DNA of 64,000 bases from Antedon bifida (Eukaryota; Echinodermata; Crinoidea; Comatulida; Antedonidae): assembly GCA_963402885.1 (NCBI GenBank), contig OY727097.1, forward strand, positions 29,629,401-29,693,400, given 5' to 3'. Position numbers and translations under genes: made by a program. Below are positions 1 to 10,472 of the stretch, piece by piece (the stretch's first letter is position 1; every line of letters begins with the position of its first letter). The notes beneath the pieces are model-generated. The model was not told the DNA's origin and searched no databases. It saw only the letters and a program-made list of their open reading frames with translations.

Positions 1-1208
1 CAACACCAGTGTACACGCTGTGTGTCCGTCCGCTAAGTTTTGTCAACATGTCTATTGCATCTGATTTGTCTGCTGGTTTTTCCATTATCTTCTTATCTAA
101 AGCCTATGGTAATAAATTTTAATTTTCTTTACATGATGATGTTGGCTTCTGTTTTGTTCTATAACATTTTATTCTTGTTTTTTTTATAGTGAATAAGGTC
201 AGGTTTGGTATTAAACATACAGTAACATTCCCTTCCCAGCTTACAGTAGGCTCTTCATACAAAGAGTCAGTAACCACCACACTATTTTTTAAATAGCCTC
301 TAATACTTTTGTCTAAAAAGAATCCTGCTTTTAACTGAATTGTTACTTACCACTACGGTGTCGGCCCCTATTATAAGAGATGGTGGACTACCCTGTGGAA
401 AAAATAGTGACATTATTTATTTAATAGGTGTATTCATTTACATTTTTTTGCTTTTTTGGTGTTGAAAATATTGACACACAGACCCCTCCGTCAGGCAAAA
501 TAATAATAATACAAACTTGAAATGAAATATTACTTACTAAATTTGATAATCGTTCTGCCACTTCTTGGGTTTTTCTCCTTGCTGTTTCTTTGACATATTC
601 AGCTGGTGTTGAAAATTGACTTTTATCAAGATTCTCGTCGAAATTTGATGGTGTAATGTTAAAAATTAAACCCTGCAAAAATTAAATTTCATATTTAAAA
701 GTACTAATAGTAATTCTGTACTTACAAGTCTTATTACTAAGTAAGAAGACATATAAATATAATGTAATGAAATAGTGCATTCTGTTGATATTTACTTATT
801 GATTTGCTTTGTTTATGCATTATTATCAAACATTAATTCATAATATGGCCTCAGAGTCATCTAGAACCAAATATTGTTTATGTTATGCAATAAAGAAATA
901 ATAGTAACGTATACAAGTACAGTGTACGAAACGACTCGTCTATGAGGCAGCAACCACACATCCAAACAATTCCCCACAAACCAAACACTGGCAGCACCTA
1001 ACGAGGGGCCTAACTTACTGGGCCTAGAGTTCCAAGCTGCACATTTATTAATAGTCTCGCTTTAGAAATCGATAAAATTATAAATATCATAAGAAAATGT
1101 AAGTATTTATTTATCTACCGTTGACTTCAAAATCTCTTTTCTTCTCAGTGAGCCACTAGCTAAAACGATTTTTGATAGCGACAATTCTGAAATTATTGGT
1201 TGCAACAT
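1..1208 (-). CDS. ASMTL: Maf-domain nucleotide pyrophosphatase, ASMTL-like (5' part, continues off window)
   Basis: Four coding exons were joined by eye: 1119-1208 (starts ATG at 1208), 538-672, 351-392 and 1-103 (cut by the window edge). All junctions are GT-AG and in phase 0, giving about 123 residues. The protein opens MLQPIISEL and has the Maf N-terminal motif LASGSLRRKEIL (residues 16-27). Then come FNITPSNFDENLDKSQFSTP, the core IIGADTVV with Asp86, and KKIMEKPADKSDA through SGRTHSVYTGV. This follows the Maf domain of vertebrate ASMTL block by block. Maf proteins are known to hydrolyse non-canonical or pyrimidine nucleoside triphosphates to monophosphates. Whether the methyltransferase-like half of ASMTL follows cannot be seen, so a stand-alone Maf protein remains possible. 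Family members usually have SASPRR where this one has SGSLRR. It is transcribed in the same direction as the FAXDC2-like gene upstream, only about 730 bp away. Confidence 0.88.
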
Positions 1209-1936
1209 GATGAAAAAGTTTATGCACATTAAATATGAGGGCGCTAGACAGATTTGTAATCGGAGTTAGTTGAACCTATTATTTTTGGTACAAACTTTTT
1301 AAAGAAATACATGTAGATATATATAATAAAACGATAATAATGTTTTAGACATTTCATTCATTTGACATAAAATCTTTATTTGCTTTACAATAGAACGTTT
1401 TAAACTTTTTTACCAGAAATAAATAGAAATAAAATAGTATACTCATTCGTATACCAAAGATAAATACTATTAAAAGCAATAATATGAATTATGTAATAAA
1501 ATAAAATAAAAATGTTTTCTTTTTTTTAAATACATTAATCTGTCTGTATAATGTACCATACCAAACCATACTTTTTATTTGGTTTATTGTTTTCAGTCAA
1601 CAAGCAGTTCTTTGTCTCATTTACGTTACTTAAAATTGCATTATATGTGCTCAATAAAAATAAAATCTGCTTACTTATACATTTTTAAATTTTAAAAAAC
1701 TATTATATTTTGGTCATTTTCAACTCAATTGAAATTGAGTAATTTTCTATTAATTATATACATATCCATACTGCACTGTAAGAAGCTCCAATATTTGGTA
1801 TACATTTCTAATAATGAAACTGAAAACTAAAAGCAATAATTTTTTCGCCATATTTGGTTTACCGAAACATGTCAGTCTTTTTTTAAATCTATTATGTTAT
1901 CACTCCATCTTGAACAAAAAGAAAACAGCAAATCGC
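1209..1936. other. Short spacer between ASMTL-like and FAXDC2-like copy A
   Basis: AT-rich, with no coding signal. It must hold both the promoter of the ASMTL-like gene and the 3' UTR and poly(A) site of FAXDC2-like copy A, since both genes are on the minus strand. No TATA box or clear poly(A) signal could be assigned with confidence. Confidence 0.5.
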
Positions 1937-4900
1937 TTATGATTTGTCAAATTGTTTACAGGGGCTACTACACAGCTTTGGATCATCGGGGAAACTTTCC
2001 GTGATCGGATTAATACCAAAGAGAAAAACGTGTCGTTGGAATTGCTTCGTCTCTCTGAACATGTTGTCGGTGTTGTGCAATCGATCCAAAAAGCCTAACA
2101 CACCGTAGTTGTTAGTGAACCTGGGAAAACATATAGTAATAAAGTCAAATTATGTAAAATATAGATTCATTTGCAATGTTAGTTAATTTAAAGCCTAAAG
2201 CTCTGTCTACACTATCAAACTAGTTTGACAAAAAAAGTGTTATGTGCCGAAAGATGGTAGTGATATGCCCAAATACGGTAGTGATATGACCAAATACGGT
2301 AGTGATTAACATCATAATGTCTATATATGGACACATCTCATATTTTGTCACATAAAGTTTGATAGTGTAGACAGAGCTTAAAAAGACATTTACAGACTGA
2401 CATACAAACAAAAGCTCTGTCTAAACTATCAAACTAGTTTGAAAACAAAAGTGTAATGTGCCTAAATATGGTAGTGATATGCCCAAATATGGTAGTGGTG
2501 TGACATCATCTGTCCATATTTGGGCAAATCGGATTTTTTTTGTCAAACTATGATAGTGTAGACAGAGCTTAAGAAACATTTGAAATATCTGTCTTTATTG
2601 GCTGTGCTCGCTATACATCAAGTTCACATTTTCAGCAACAAACACTTACTTCAAATGGTGGAAGTCGTGGGCTTCTGGTGAGGGCATCAATGGCAGATGG
2701 TAACCCGAATGGACAGTGACAGTCGTGAAAATAGCCAGGAGGAACCACAGCCAAGTGGTCATCATGTGGCTGCCCATGATCATTGGTCCGAGTGCCACTG
2801 GAAGGAAATTTGAGAGGACATGCTCAATGGGGTGGGCGTACAATGAGATGATGCCGACAGGAGCTGTCCACTGGTGGTGCTTCTTGTGGATCCATTTGTA
2901 AACAGAAGGATGATGTAAGAATCTACAAGAAAATAAATTAAAAAATTTAACATATCCCACAATATTTTTAGTTGCGTGGACGCGACTCAATAGTTCACTA
3001 TGTCGGTCGGGCGGTCGGTCTGTCGGTCTGTCTGTCGGTCCGGTATCACTATGCGTTTTATAGCTTTTCTGTACTCTTTGAACTGTTTTGATATACAGAC
3101 AAGTTTTAAAGTACATTACTTTTTGAAAGTTCATTTTTTTCTGAGAGCACGCAACTTATGGCTGTTGGCCTTGTTTTTATGCTCTTTTGTATAAATTCTC
3201 TGCATAATTCATTGTTTTATCATAAGTGATCTTTAACACAATGCAAAATTATTATCTATACAGATTAACACTATTGACTTCATACTTTATAATTTTACTT
3301 AAAGATGTATTGTCACCAAAAACATGAAAAATGAAGATTAATAAAATCAGACTCTAAATAGGCCATTTTGCAGTTTTAATAAAGTTATTCACTTCTGTAA
3401 AAAAAAATAAATTATTTCATTTATAAAAAGACAAAAAAAACCCGTTTAATTTTAATCAAAAACCATTGTCTGACAATTTAAGTATTTTGAGGTAAATATT
3501 TTTTTTTTCGATCCAGTTTTTGGTCAAAGTGAACAACTATTATGTGACATTAAAATGGCATATTAAAAAAAAACATTTTAGGGGGAACAATATATCTTTA
3601 AATATGCATTGTTTATCATATGTGCATGGTCACAGAAAAGAGAAAAAAACAATCCCACAATGCACTAAAAAAGTAAATGTATTCAATGAATGCTTTACCT
3701 ATGGGAATAATAAAAGGCAAACTCAACAGTGATGACGGACACCACAAGATCGAGAAGTACACGCTGAAAGGTTGGAAGCTGAGAGGAGAAGATGTTCGCC
3801 CTTTTAACCATCAACGGGTACAAGACTGCTGTGATGGGTATGCTGAACACCTGGTTAAATAACACCACAAGACACGCCTCTTTTAGTCGAGCTTTGTCCA
3901 CCTGTATGATGGAAAAAAAAAGAGAAATGATTATTGATAAAAACAATAATAAAGGTACCAATGTTAATAGGCGAACAAATTAATCTAAAACACTCACTGG
4001 AACATTCTTGTCTGCTTGAACTTTGAACTTGTAAAGAACGCTATCTTTTCCTTTAAGATCTGTGTACATCAAAAATGCATTGAGAGGCCAAAAAAGCAGT
4101 ATAGTAGTGATAACTTGAGAACCTAGAAAACAAAGAAATTAATTTTAATTAAACATAAATAATTGTCAAAAGGTGAAGAGTACATATTTGTCTTCTAAAA
4201 GCTAAAGCTCTGTCTACACTATCAAACTAGTTTGATATGGTAGTGATATGACATCATCATGTCCATATATGTGCACATCACCATATTTTTTTTGTTTTTG
4301 TCACATAAAGTCTGATAGTGTAGAGAGAGCTTAACACCTAATATTATTAGCCTTGTTAAAAATAGATATCAGAAAGTAGTTCTAGTTGTCAGAGAGTGCA
4401 ACACACAACCCAAGGGCTAACACCCTTAATCAACATGCATGTTTCACAAGAGACTCCACCCAAACCCCACCCAAAAAAGGCTTTCTAAAATATCTTACCA
4501 AATACGAAAGTGACAAAGTTGTTTCTGCCACACAACCATTGACATGTGTACCAGACCGTCTCCCAGAAGTTCTTAGAAGACCCCCAAAACTGCTGCAAGT
4601 GCCACGTGAAAGAGTTATGCATACACGCCAAGATGATCAAAGACGAACCAATCATAATCGTTGCACTTCGAACAGAGTCCAATGAACGAGCAATTCTGCC
4701 AGCCTGTGAAGATATCAAATATTAACATAACACAGTAGTATGAAAAATGCATATGCATTAAAGATGTATTGTCCCCCAAAATCATGAAAAATAAAGATTT
4801 ATAAAATCAGACTTTGAATAGACCATTTTGTAGTTTTTATGAAGTTATTCACTTCCACAGGAAAAAACCAACAAAAACAATTATTCCACTTTACTTATAA

Positions 4901-5344
4901 AAAGACAAAACAGACAGTTAAATTGAACCAAAAGCCCATTGACAGCCAATTTGACTGTTTTGCTTTAAATTACAGTTTTTTCAGATAAATATTTTTTTTT
5001 AGTGATCCAATTTTTGGTCAAAGTGAATGACGATTATGTGAAATTAAAATGGAATATTTAACAATAAAAAATATTTTTTTAAGGGGGACAAAATATCTTT
5101 TAAGTAATTAACCTAGATTTTATATTCTTTAATATTTTTCGAGGATGAACTTTTTTCTCTTTCTTTCCCTCAGGTGATTGGCTAAAACTTTATAATATAT
5201 ACAACCTATCTTTTCTATGGGGTTGTTGTGATGGCCTAACACTCTCTCAATACACGTTAGTTAGGCTTTACTTAATCCATGCAGGGAGTTGCTGCTCCAT
5301 AGTTATAACTATTTCAATCCTAAACTAATTCTTACCGTAAACAT
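1937..5344 (-). CDS. FAXDC2: FAXDC2-like fatty acid hydroxylase, tandem copy A
   Basis: Member of the membrane di-iron fatty-acid hydroxylase superfamily (sterol desaturase type), which acts on lipids in the ER. Exons on the minus strand: 5336-5344 (MFT, inferred), 4499-4703, 3998-4122, 3699-3901, 2650-2922 and 1937-2120. All have GT-AG borders and consistent phases, giving 332 aa. The three histidine boxes that bind iron are intact: HRFLHH (180-185), HKKHH (193-197) and HDFHH (266-270). Long hydrophobic segments lie between them. Blocks such as LPTFQRVLLDL, SLYAHPIEHVLSN, MGSHMM, YHLPLMPSPEAHDFHHLKF and NYGVLGFLDRLHNTDNMF match the FAXDC2 family. The ending FPDDPKLCSSPCKQFDKS lacks the dilysine ending seen in copy B. 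The first coding exon is the weakest part: two alternative ATG-plus-donor sites exist (5344 and 5720), and both splice in phase. Intronic repeats of two families interrupt the gene. Confidence 0.9.
2198..2379. mobile_element. MITE family A, copy 1
   Basis: Short inverted-repeat element. The left end AAGCTCTGTCTACACTATCA is repeated in inverse orientation at the right end (GATAGTGTAGACAGAGCTT). Between the ends lie direct repeats of a word like CACTACCATATTTGGGCACA and one copy of CATATATGGACA. The same structure is found about ten times in this window, which defines the family. It has no coding capacity and lies in the last intron of FAXDC2-like copy A. Confidence 0.85.
2412..2570. mobile_element. 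MITE family A, copy 2
   Basis: Second copy, 32 bp from copy 1, in the same intron. The left end AAGCTCTGTCTAAACTATCA and right end GATAGTGTAGACAGAGCTT are preserved. Confidence 0.83.
2968..3190 (+). repeat. Dispersed repeat with (TCGG/TCTG)n tract
   Basis: Begins with GTTGCGTGGACGCGACTC, then AGTTCACTATGTCGGTCGG and a run of TCGG/TCTG units, then TATCACTATGCGTTTTATAG. A second copy with the same order of words (CGTGCAACACGACTC, AGCTCACTATGTCGGTCGG) is at 20122-20215, so this is an interspersed repeat rather than a gene. It lies inside an intron of FAXDC2-like copy A. Confidence 0.6.
3299..3601 (+). mobile_element. Inverted-repeat element family C, copy 1
   Basis: Starts TTAAAGATGTATTGTCACC and ends GGGGGAACAATATATCTTTA, its approximate inverse. 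Shared internal blocks include AAAATCAGACT, GCCATTTTGCAGTTTTAAT, CACTTATAAAAAGACA and TTTTTGGTCAAAGTG. At least five further copies are in the window (4758, 29830, 41698, 49915 and 52262). No ORF. Confidence 0.75.
4205..4332. mobile_element. MITE family A, copy 3
   Basis: Left end AAGCTCTGTCTACACTATCA; right end GATAGTGTAGAGAGAGCTT with one substitution. A short interior carries the CATCATGTCCATATATG block. Intronic in FAXDC2-like copy A. Confidence 0.82.
4758..5102 (+). mobile_element. Inverted-repeat element family C, copy 2
   Basis: The most complete copy of family C. The left end TTAAAGATGTATTGTCCCCC pairs with the right end GGGGGACAAAATATCTTT. It lies in intron 1 of FAXDC2-like copy A, between the alternative first exons and the first conserved coding exon. 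Confidence 0.78.
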
Positions 5345-5870
5345 TTTACTAAACGATAATGCTAGTCCTATTATGAGGAAATTGAAAACCAATTAACAGA
5401 ACTGTCAAATTCGGGTGCACTACGTCACTACCGATGTCCAAATAAAAACAGCATATATGGTCATCAACCAGGTATGCATAGTGAAAGGTAATTCATTGTT
5501 TTAAGATGACCATGAGATGGGCTACCGGATCTACCCAGGTACCCTAACAATAGTAGGCTAAGAAAGTAGCACGGTTGGGTACGTTCTTACAGTACACAAA
5601 GCAACAACACTCATCATAATACCCATCATGTCTTATTATTAGACTCATAATATGAATTACTGTCACTAACGTACCAACTAACTACACTATTAACTATCAA
5701 CTTAGTATCGAACTTACCATGATAAGTTTACTAACGATTCACTATGAGAAATAAAAGAAAACGATTTTAAACCAATACAGAACGGTCAAATTCGGGGGAT
5801 TTTTTACTATGGATGTCAAAATAAAAACAACAACAATAAAGTGCCCCCTCTATCGTCATCAGGCAGATAA
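5336..5870 (-). promoter_or_regulatory. Tandemly duplicated first-exon/promoter block of FAXDC2-like copy A
   Basis: Two diverged copies of one block lie at about 5336-5480 and 5717-5870. Shared words include CTAA(A)CGAT, AGAAC(T/G)GTCAAATTCGGG and (C/T)GATGTC(C/A)AAATAAAAACA. On the minus strand each copy places an ATG directly before a splice donor: ATGTTTACG then GTAAGA (donor at 5335), and ATG then GTAAGT (donor at 5717). Both ATGs are in phase with the exon at 4703. The block probably contains the transcription start region. Which ATG is used is unknown. Confidence 0.55.
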
Positions 5871-6715
5871 GTTTTGTTGCATTTTTTTTCTGATCCTGAA
5901 CCTAACATACAAAAGGCTTGTATTCTAGTGTAATATTAGAAGTTTTACGTATTTTTATACGCTTTAATAAGGCAACGTATTTTACGTACATGTCTTCAAG
6001 CATTTCAGTTTTGTAACTAACCATTTTTCCGATCGCAACCTAACATACTTAGTGTCTAAACAAATCATTTAGGCGGCATATAGGCTAGTTAAGCAATGGG
6101 AATGAAATACAAATAAATTAAAGTACCCTTTCAATTAACCGTGGTATCATTTCTACTGCCTTGTGTCCAGTGCACAGATGTCAATGTGAATGTTCCTAGA
6201 TTATGGTGTCGATCACATGAAACTAAAAAATGTGACGATGCGCTATCACTATCGCATAATTAATTGTATTGGAATCTAGATACATCAGGCAGTGCTATCT
6301 TCGGCCTTGCAGTAAGTATCTCGGTTACGCATACATTTCCATTTTGCTGGTAGTGCTATAATTTTGTTATAATTCAGATTTAAATATAAGTGAATATTAA
6401 TGACAAGAGTACAACGAATTCACCGGACACAGTAAACCTAAACACCACGTGGTATATTATACTCACACACACACGCTTCTTGTACGTACGAATTCTTGAA
6501 CCTGATTGGTTGAAAGTTATATGACGCATGACTGGTTATTATACGCGTATTGGTAGTACATCGTATAGCAAAACGAGACCCGCATCTTAGCCTCCATTAT
6601 ATTGGTACTGTTACACTATAATATTAAACAGCTATTTGCTATATTTTATAATAAGTTATATACTATTAAATTATAGTAGAAGTAGTAGGCCCATAGTAGA
6701 ATTATTTTCTTTATC
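5871..6715. other. Intergenic stretch upstream of FAXDC2-like copy A
   Basis: No coding signal. Contains a (CA)n-like tract near 6464. Presumably holds distal promoter sequence for copy A. Confidence 0.4.
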
Positions 6716-7108
6716 GTTTTAAATGAATTAGTTAAATTGTATTGTATAAATAGAAATGAAAGATTATGCAAATTATGTGCTTTACAATCAATTGAAGATG
6801 AATATCATTTCACTTTAGTTTGCCCATTTTATTCAGATATTAGAACTAAATATATGTTTTCCTTTTATACAAACAACCCAACTAAATTAAAATATATATA
6901 TTTAACATTGTATTACATTGTATATTATTTGGGCCAAAGGCCATATATAATAAATGTTTCTTGGATTTCCAAGAAAGAAGAAGAAGAAGTATTATATCAC
7001 CTGGTGGTTAGTATTCATGTTCTGTGCCTGTTGTGTTTATATATTAGAAGGGCATATGTATTGTTTTCTAATGTTTGTAATTCCAGAAATTGCGGAGTTA
7101 TGAAATAA
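6716..7108 (+). pseudogene. C-terminal fragment of a non-LTR retrotransposon (LINE) ORF2
   Basis: An open frame of roughly 125 codons reads NERLCKLCALQSIEDEYHF followed by TLVCPFYSDIRTKYMFSF. The C-x2-C ... EDE-HF-x3-C pattern is the cysteine/histidine segment found after the reverse transcriptase domain in many LINE ORF2 proteins. Nothing of the upstream RT or endonuclease is present. An A-rich tract follows at about 7130, so this looks like a 5'-truncated insertion. It lies between the two FAXDC2-like genes. Confidence 0.65.
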
Positions 7109-9146
7109 GAAATACTCCGGTGCCATTAGTTAAAAAAAAAAACAACATTACTTTTAACTAAAATAAAATAAAACAATTTATAAAAAATGCCATCAAAATC
7201 ACAATTATTGTTCCGATCTGAAACTTGAGTAAAGTAATTCTGTTTTGAAATAGGCCTACATTTGAAACCCGCTTTGGGGCGGGCGGGTGTACTCGCTACG
7301 GTCATTAGAATTTGGTACGTTGTATAACGTACTTGGAATTTAATTATAAGCTAATCAAATTGCTTATACACAGAATGCCAACATTTGAATATCAAATGTT
7401 CCTGCGCATTCAGAGGAATTCTCCAATTCACTTTATTGTATTCCGATGAGGGGAAACTTGGTGGAAAAAATAGCGACAAAAGTAGGCCTATAATGTGAGT
7501 GATATATAAACACTGTCTTATTGTAACTTTAAAACATAGAGTAGGCCTACATAGGGAAATGTTGGTCAGTAAGATATGTTCATATCTTACAATATTACGT
7601 AATTAATTGAGTGTACAAAATGTAGGAAATACTCTAGCGGTATCTAGGTGTTCGGTTAAATTCGAGAGTGTTTTTGTGTCTGTAGGGCCTACGTTAGATT
7701 TTGCCCTATTACGTCATCATTGTTGATACTACAGATTACTAGTTTTTCAATTTGTTATTAGACAATACAAATGGTATACGTGGGTGAATGACGGTGTACC
7801 TCAAACCATTGAAGTGAGGCTAAAAATGTCAGCGTTTATCTGATGCACTTCTTTTTCTGACATTTTATTTTGTCATTGTGAATGTTAAAATTCCAGTATA
7901 CAATTTGTTTCGATGCTTGAGTCTGATCTGATTTTAAATACGGAATTATTTTAAATAGGCCTACTGTAAAGAATATCAAACAAACTTGTGCAATAATTAA
8001 CTAATTATTTTGCATACCTTTTTTAGGTCATTACAATTCCGAATCAAACCTCACACAATTCTTTAGTTCTAATTTGAGAACTTGGATGAATCAAGTTATT
8101 AAATATAACAAGCACGAATGTGCGATACTCGGGGTACAGCAAAAGAAGCTGTAATGACGTCATAAGACCCGATGTAACGTCACATACATCAATAACCTCG
8201 CTACCAAATACGGCTATACGGTACCATCTTCGAGACGTGGAATGGCTGCATCCGGTTTGAAATTTAAAAATCCGGCCCTATAGCTTTGAGGACATGTCCC
8301 TGTAGTATATTCATGCCAAATCCCAGCTCAATACTACAACGAATAAGGGAGGAGTAGTACTTTATAAATCGCACCTTTTACTCAATAGTGTCGGATGGAA
8401 GAGAAGATGAGAGAGTCCTAGACTCGGATACCCCGAGTAATAAAAAGAACGTCATATGGCCGCGGCCTACTGGAGTCTGCTGCGTGTACTGTGTGTTCGT
8501 TGTTTTCCCCAAAACACATCTTTCTTTCTTGGATAGGCTATTTGTGTTTTCATCGTAGCCATCAAACATTAACAAATTAGAATCAAAATATCCATTTTAA
8601 TTGATATAAATGAATGTTTTGGTTAAAAGCTATTTAGTATTAACACACATAAGATAACTACCCTGTTAAGGTTTTCGTCATGGCCTACTGGTAAGTTGGG
8701 TGGGGCAGAAATGATTTTGTTAAATTTGTATAGCGCAAAATAAATCTCAATGTTGTTATATATCTGTTTCAAATCGATACGATTTATTCTACAATCACAA
8801 ATAACATTCTAAGTAACATGATATAAATATTAGTAATATCGTCTATGTTATGCGTAACTTCACCTATCAACTGCATATCTATCCGTCCATACTCACTGGC
8901 TATACTATTTATTGTCTTGTTTGTCGTCTGTTTATACATAACAACATAAAAGGGTAAATAACGTATTTATACATTCTAGATATTTGCATAAAATATACAT
9001 GAGAATGTTAATATTTTGCATTGACGGCATAATAATATTATTACACAGCAATTATTATTATAATATAATCATTTAAAATAATATCTACAAAATAACAAAG
9101 TTTCTAATGCGTATGTTTATGTATAATGAAGTTTGTGAAGAGCCAA
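7109..9146. other. Non-coding stretch between the FAXDC2-like copies
   Basis: AT-rich with scattered short ORFs and no recognisable protein motif. No repeat with a second copy in the window was identified here. Confidence 0.4.
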
Positions 9147-9302
9147 TAGCCTGGTTTCCAGAGACGCAACGCAATGACGTAAGCGCAACGTAAGTGATTT
9201 TACCAATCACAAACGATGGATCATCCGAACTATCGCTTGTGATTGGTCAACTCACTTGCGTGTACTACGTCATTGCATTGCTTCCAAGTGGGAACCAGGC
9301 TT
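9147..9302. mobile_element. MITE family B, copy 1
   Basis: Inverted-repeat element. The left end GCCTGGTTTCCAGAGACGCA mirrors the right end AAGTGGGAACCAGGC. The interior has paired CGCAACG(C/T)AA words and an ACCAATCACAA / TTGTGATTGGT pair. Further copies lie at 16791, 28857, 28978, 29466, 50740, 54230, 55101 and 56049. Confidence 0.78.
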
Positions 9303-9934
9303 TAACCAATGATGATGAAGATAATAAATATGCAAATATTTATAATAAATAAGCTATATATTTCTCGAACAAAGTCAAAATGGAAACTAATATCATCCAC
9401 TGCATAATATTCCCAAATAAGGGTAGGGTGAAAAGAGGAGAGTGTATTTTGTCAAAATTTCTGTTAAAAACCCGAGTAAATATGTATTTGTCGCCTTATT
9501 TATGTGGTTATTTTAGCATTTTAATTATTATATTTAATTGTAATTTAAATAAATATATAAATAAATATTTTACAGCTTAAATACTTATATATGTACTTAT
9601 ATACTATCTTATTGAATGCCCCTCAATAGATGAAAAATAAATTATACAATTATGATTTGAATCATGGCAGTGTGTCAATTTTGGACTTCATTCTACCCTT
9701 GTCGGTGGTTCGAATCCCTACAACACTCTTGTACGTTTTAAAGCAAAGCACTTTGTGACGTCATTGTTCATACTGTCAATAATATGCCAGTATGGTGTGA
9801 GTTAGTAATGAATTAAATACATTTAGTTATTATTAAAGAATTACAAGGGTACCAGTATATTACCACAACTACAAATTGACACCAATACATAAACATTAGA
9901 ATATTAAACAACCTCCAACAATTTCACTAAACTT

Positions 9935-10069
9935 AAACTCTGTCTACACTATCAAACTTTATGTGACACAAAATGTGATGTGCCCATGGACATGATGTAG
10001 TCATATCACTACCATATTGGGCACATCACATTTTTTTGTCAAACTAGTTTGATAGTGTGGACAGAGCTT
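9935..10069. mobile_element. MITE family A, copy 4
   Basis: Left end AACTCTGTCTACACTATCAA; right end GATAGTGTGGACAGAGCTT. The interior is in the opposite order to copy 1 (GATGTGCCC first). Intergenic, about 400 bp downstream of FAXDC2-like copy B. Confidence 0.82.
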
Positions 10070-10472
10070 TAAGCTCTTTGTAATTATATAACTGTATTTT
10101 TAAACTCTCCACATTGAAAATATAAATATATCGACTATGATATTAAGTAAAAATGGATCTATTCTGACTGATACAGTAGAACCAAGGAAACATTCCCCTT
10201 TAATACTAATAGAGGTCCTAAATATGGGTTGACCCTAGTGTTGTATTTATCTAGTTGATTTCACAGGCAAATGTCCCCTTAATAGGGGTGCCCAAAAGAG
10301 AGGTTCAACTAGTATCAGTCAGAATTTCAAAGAAGCTTGTTGGTGGACTTAAACCTGAATCAGATTCCATAAACCCTGAATAACCTAACTACAAATTATT
10401 ACCCAACACGCACTTAATCTATGTTTGGTTTATTTAACATGATAACATTTTGAGTATTTTTCTAATAGCACA

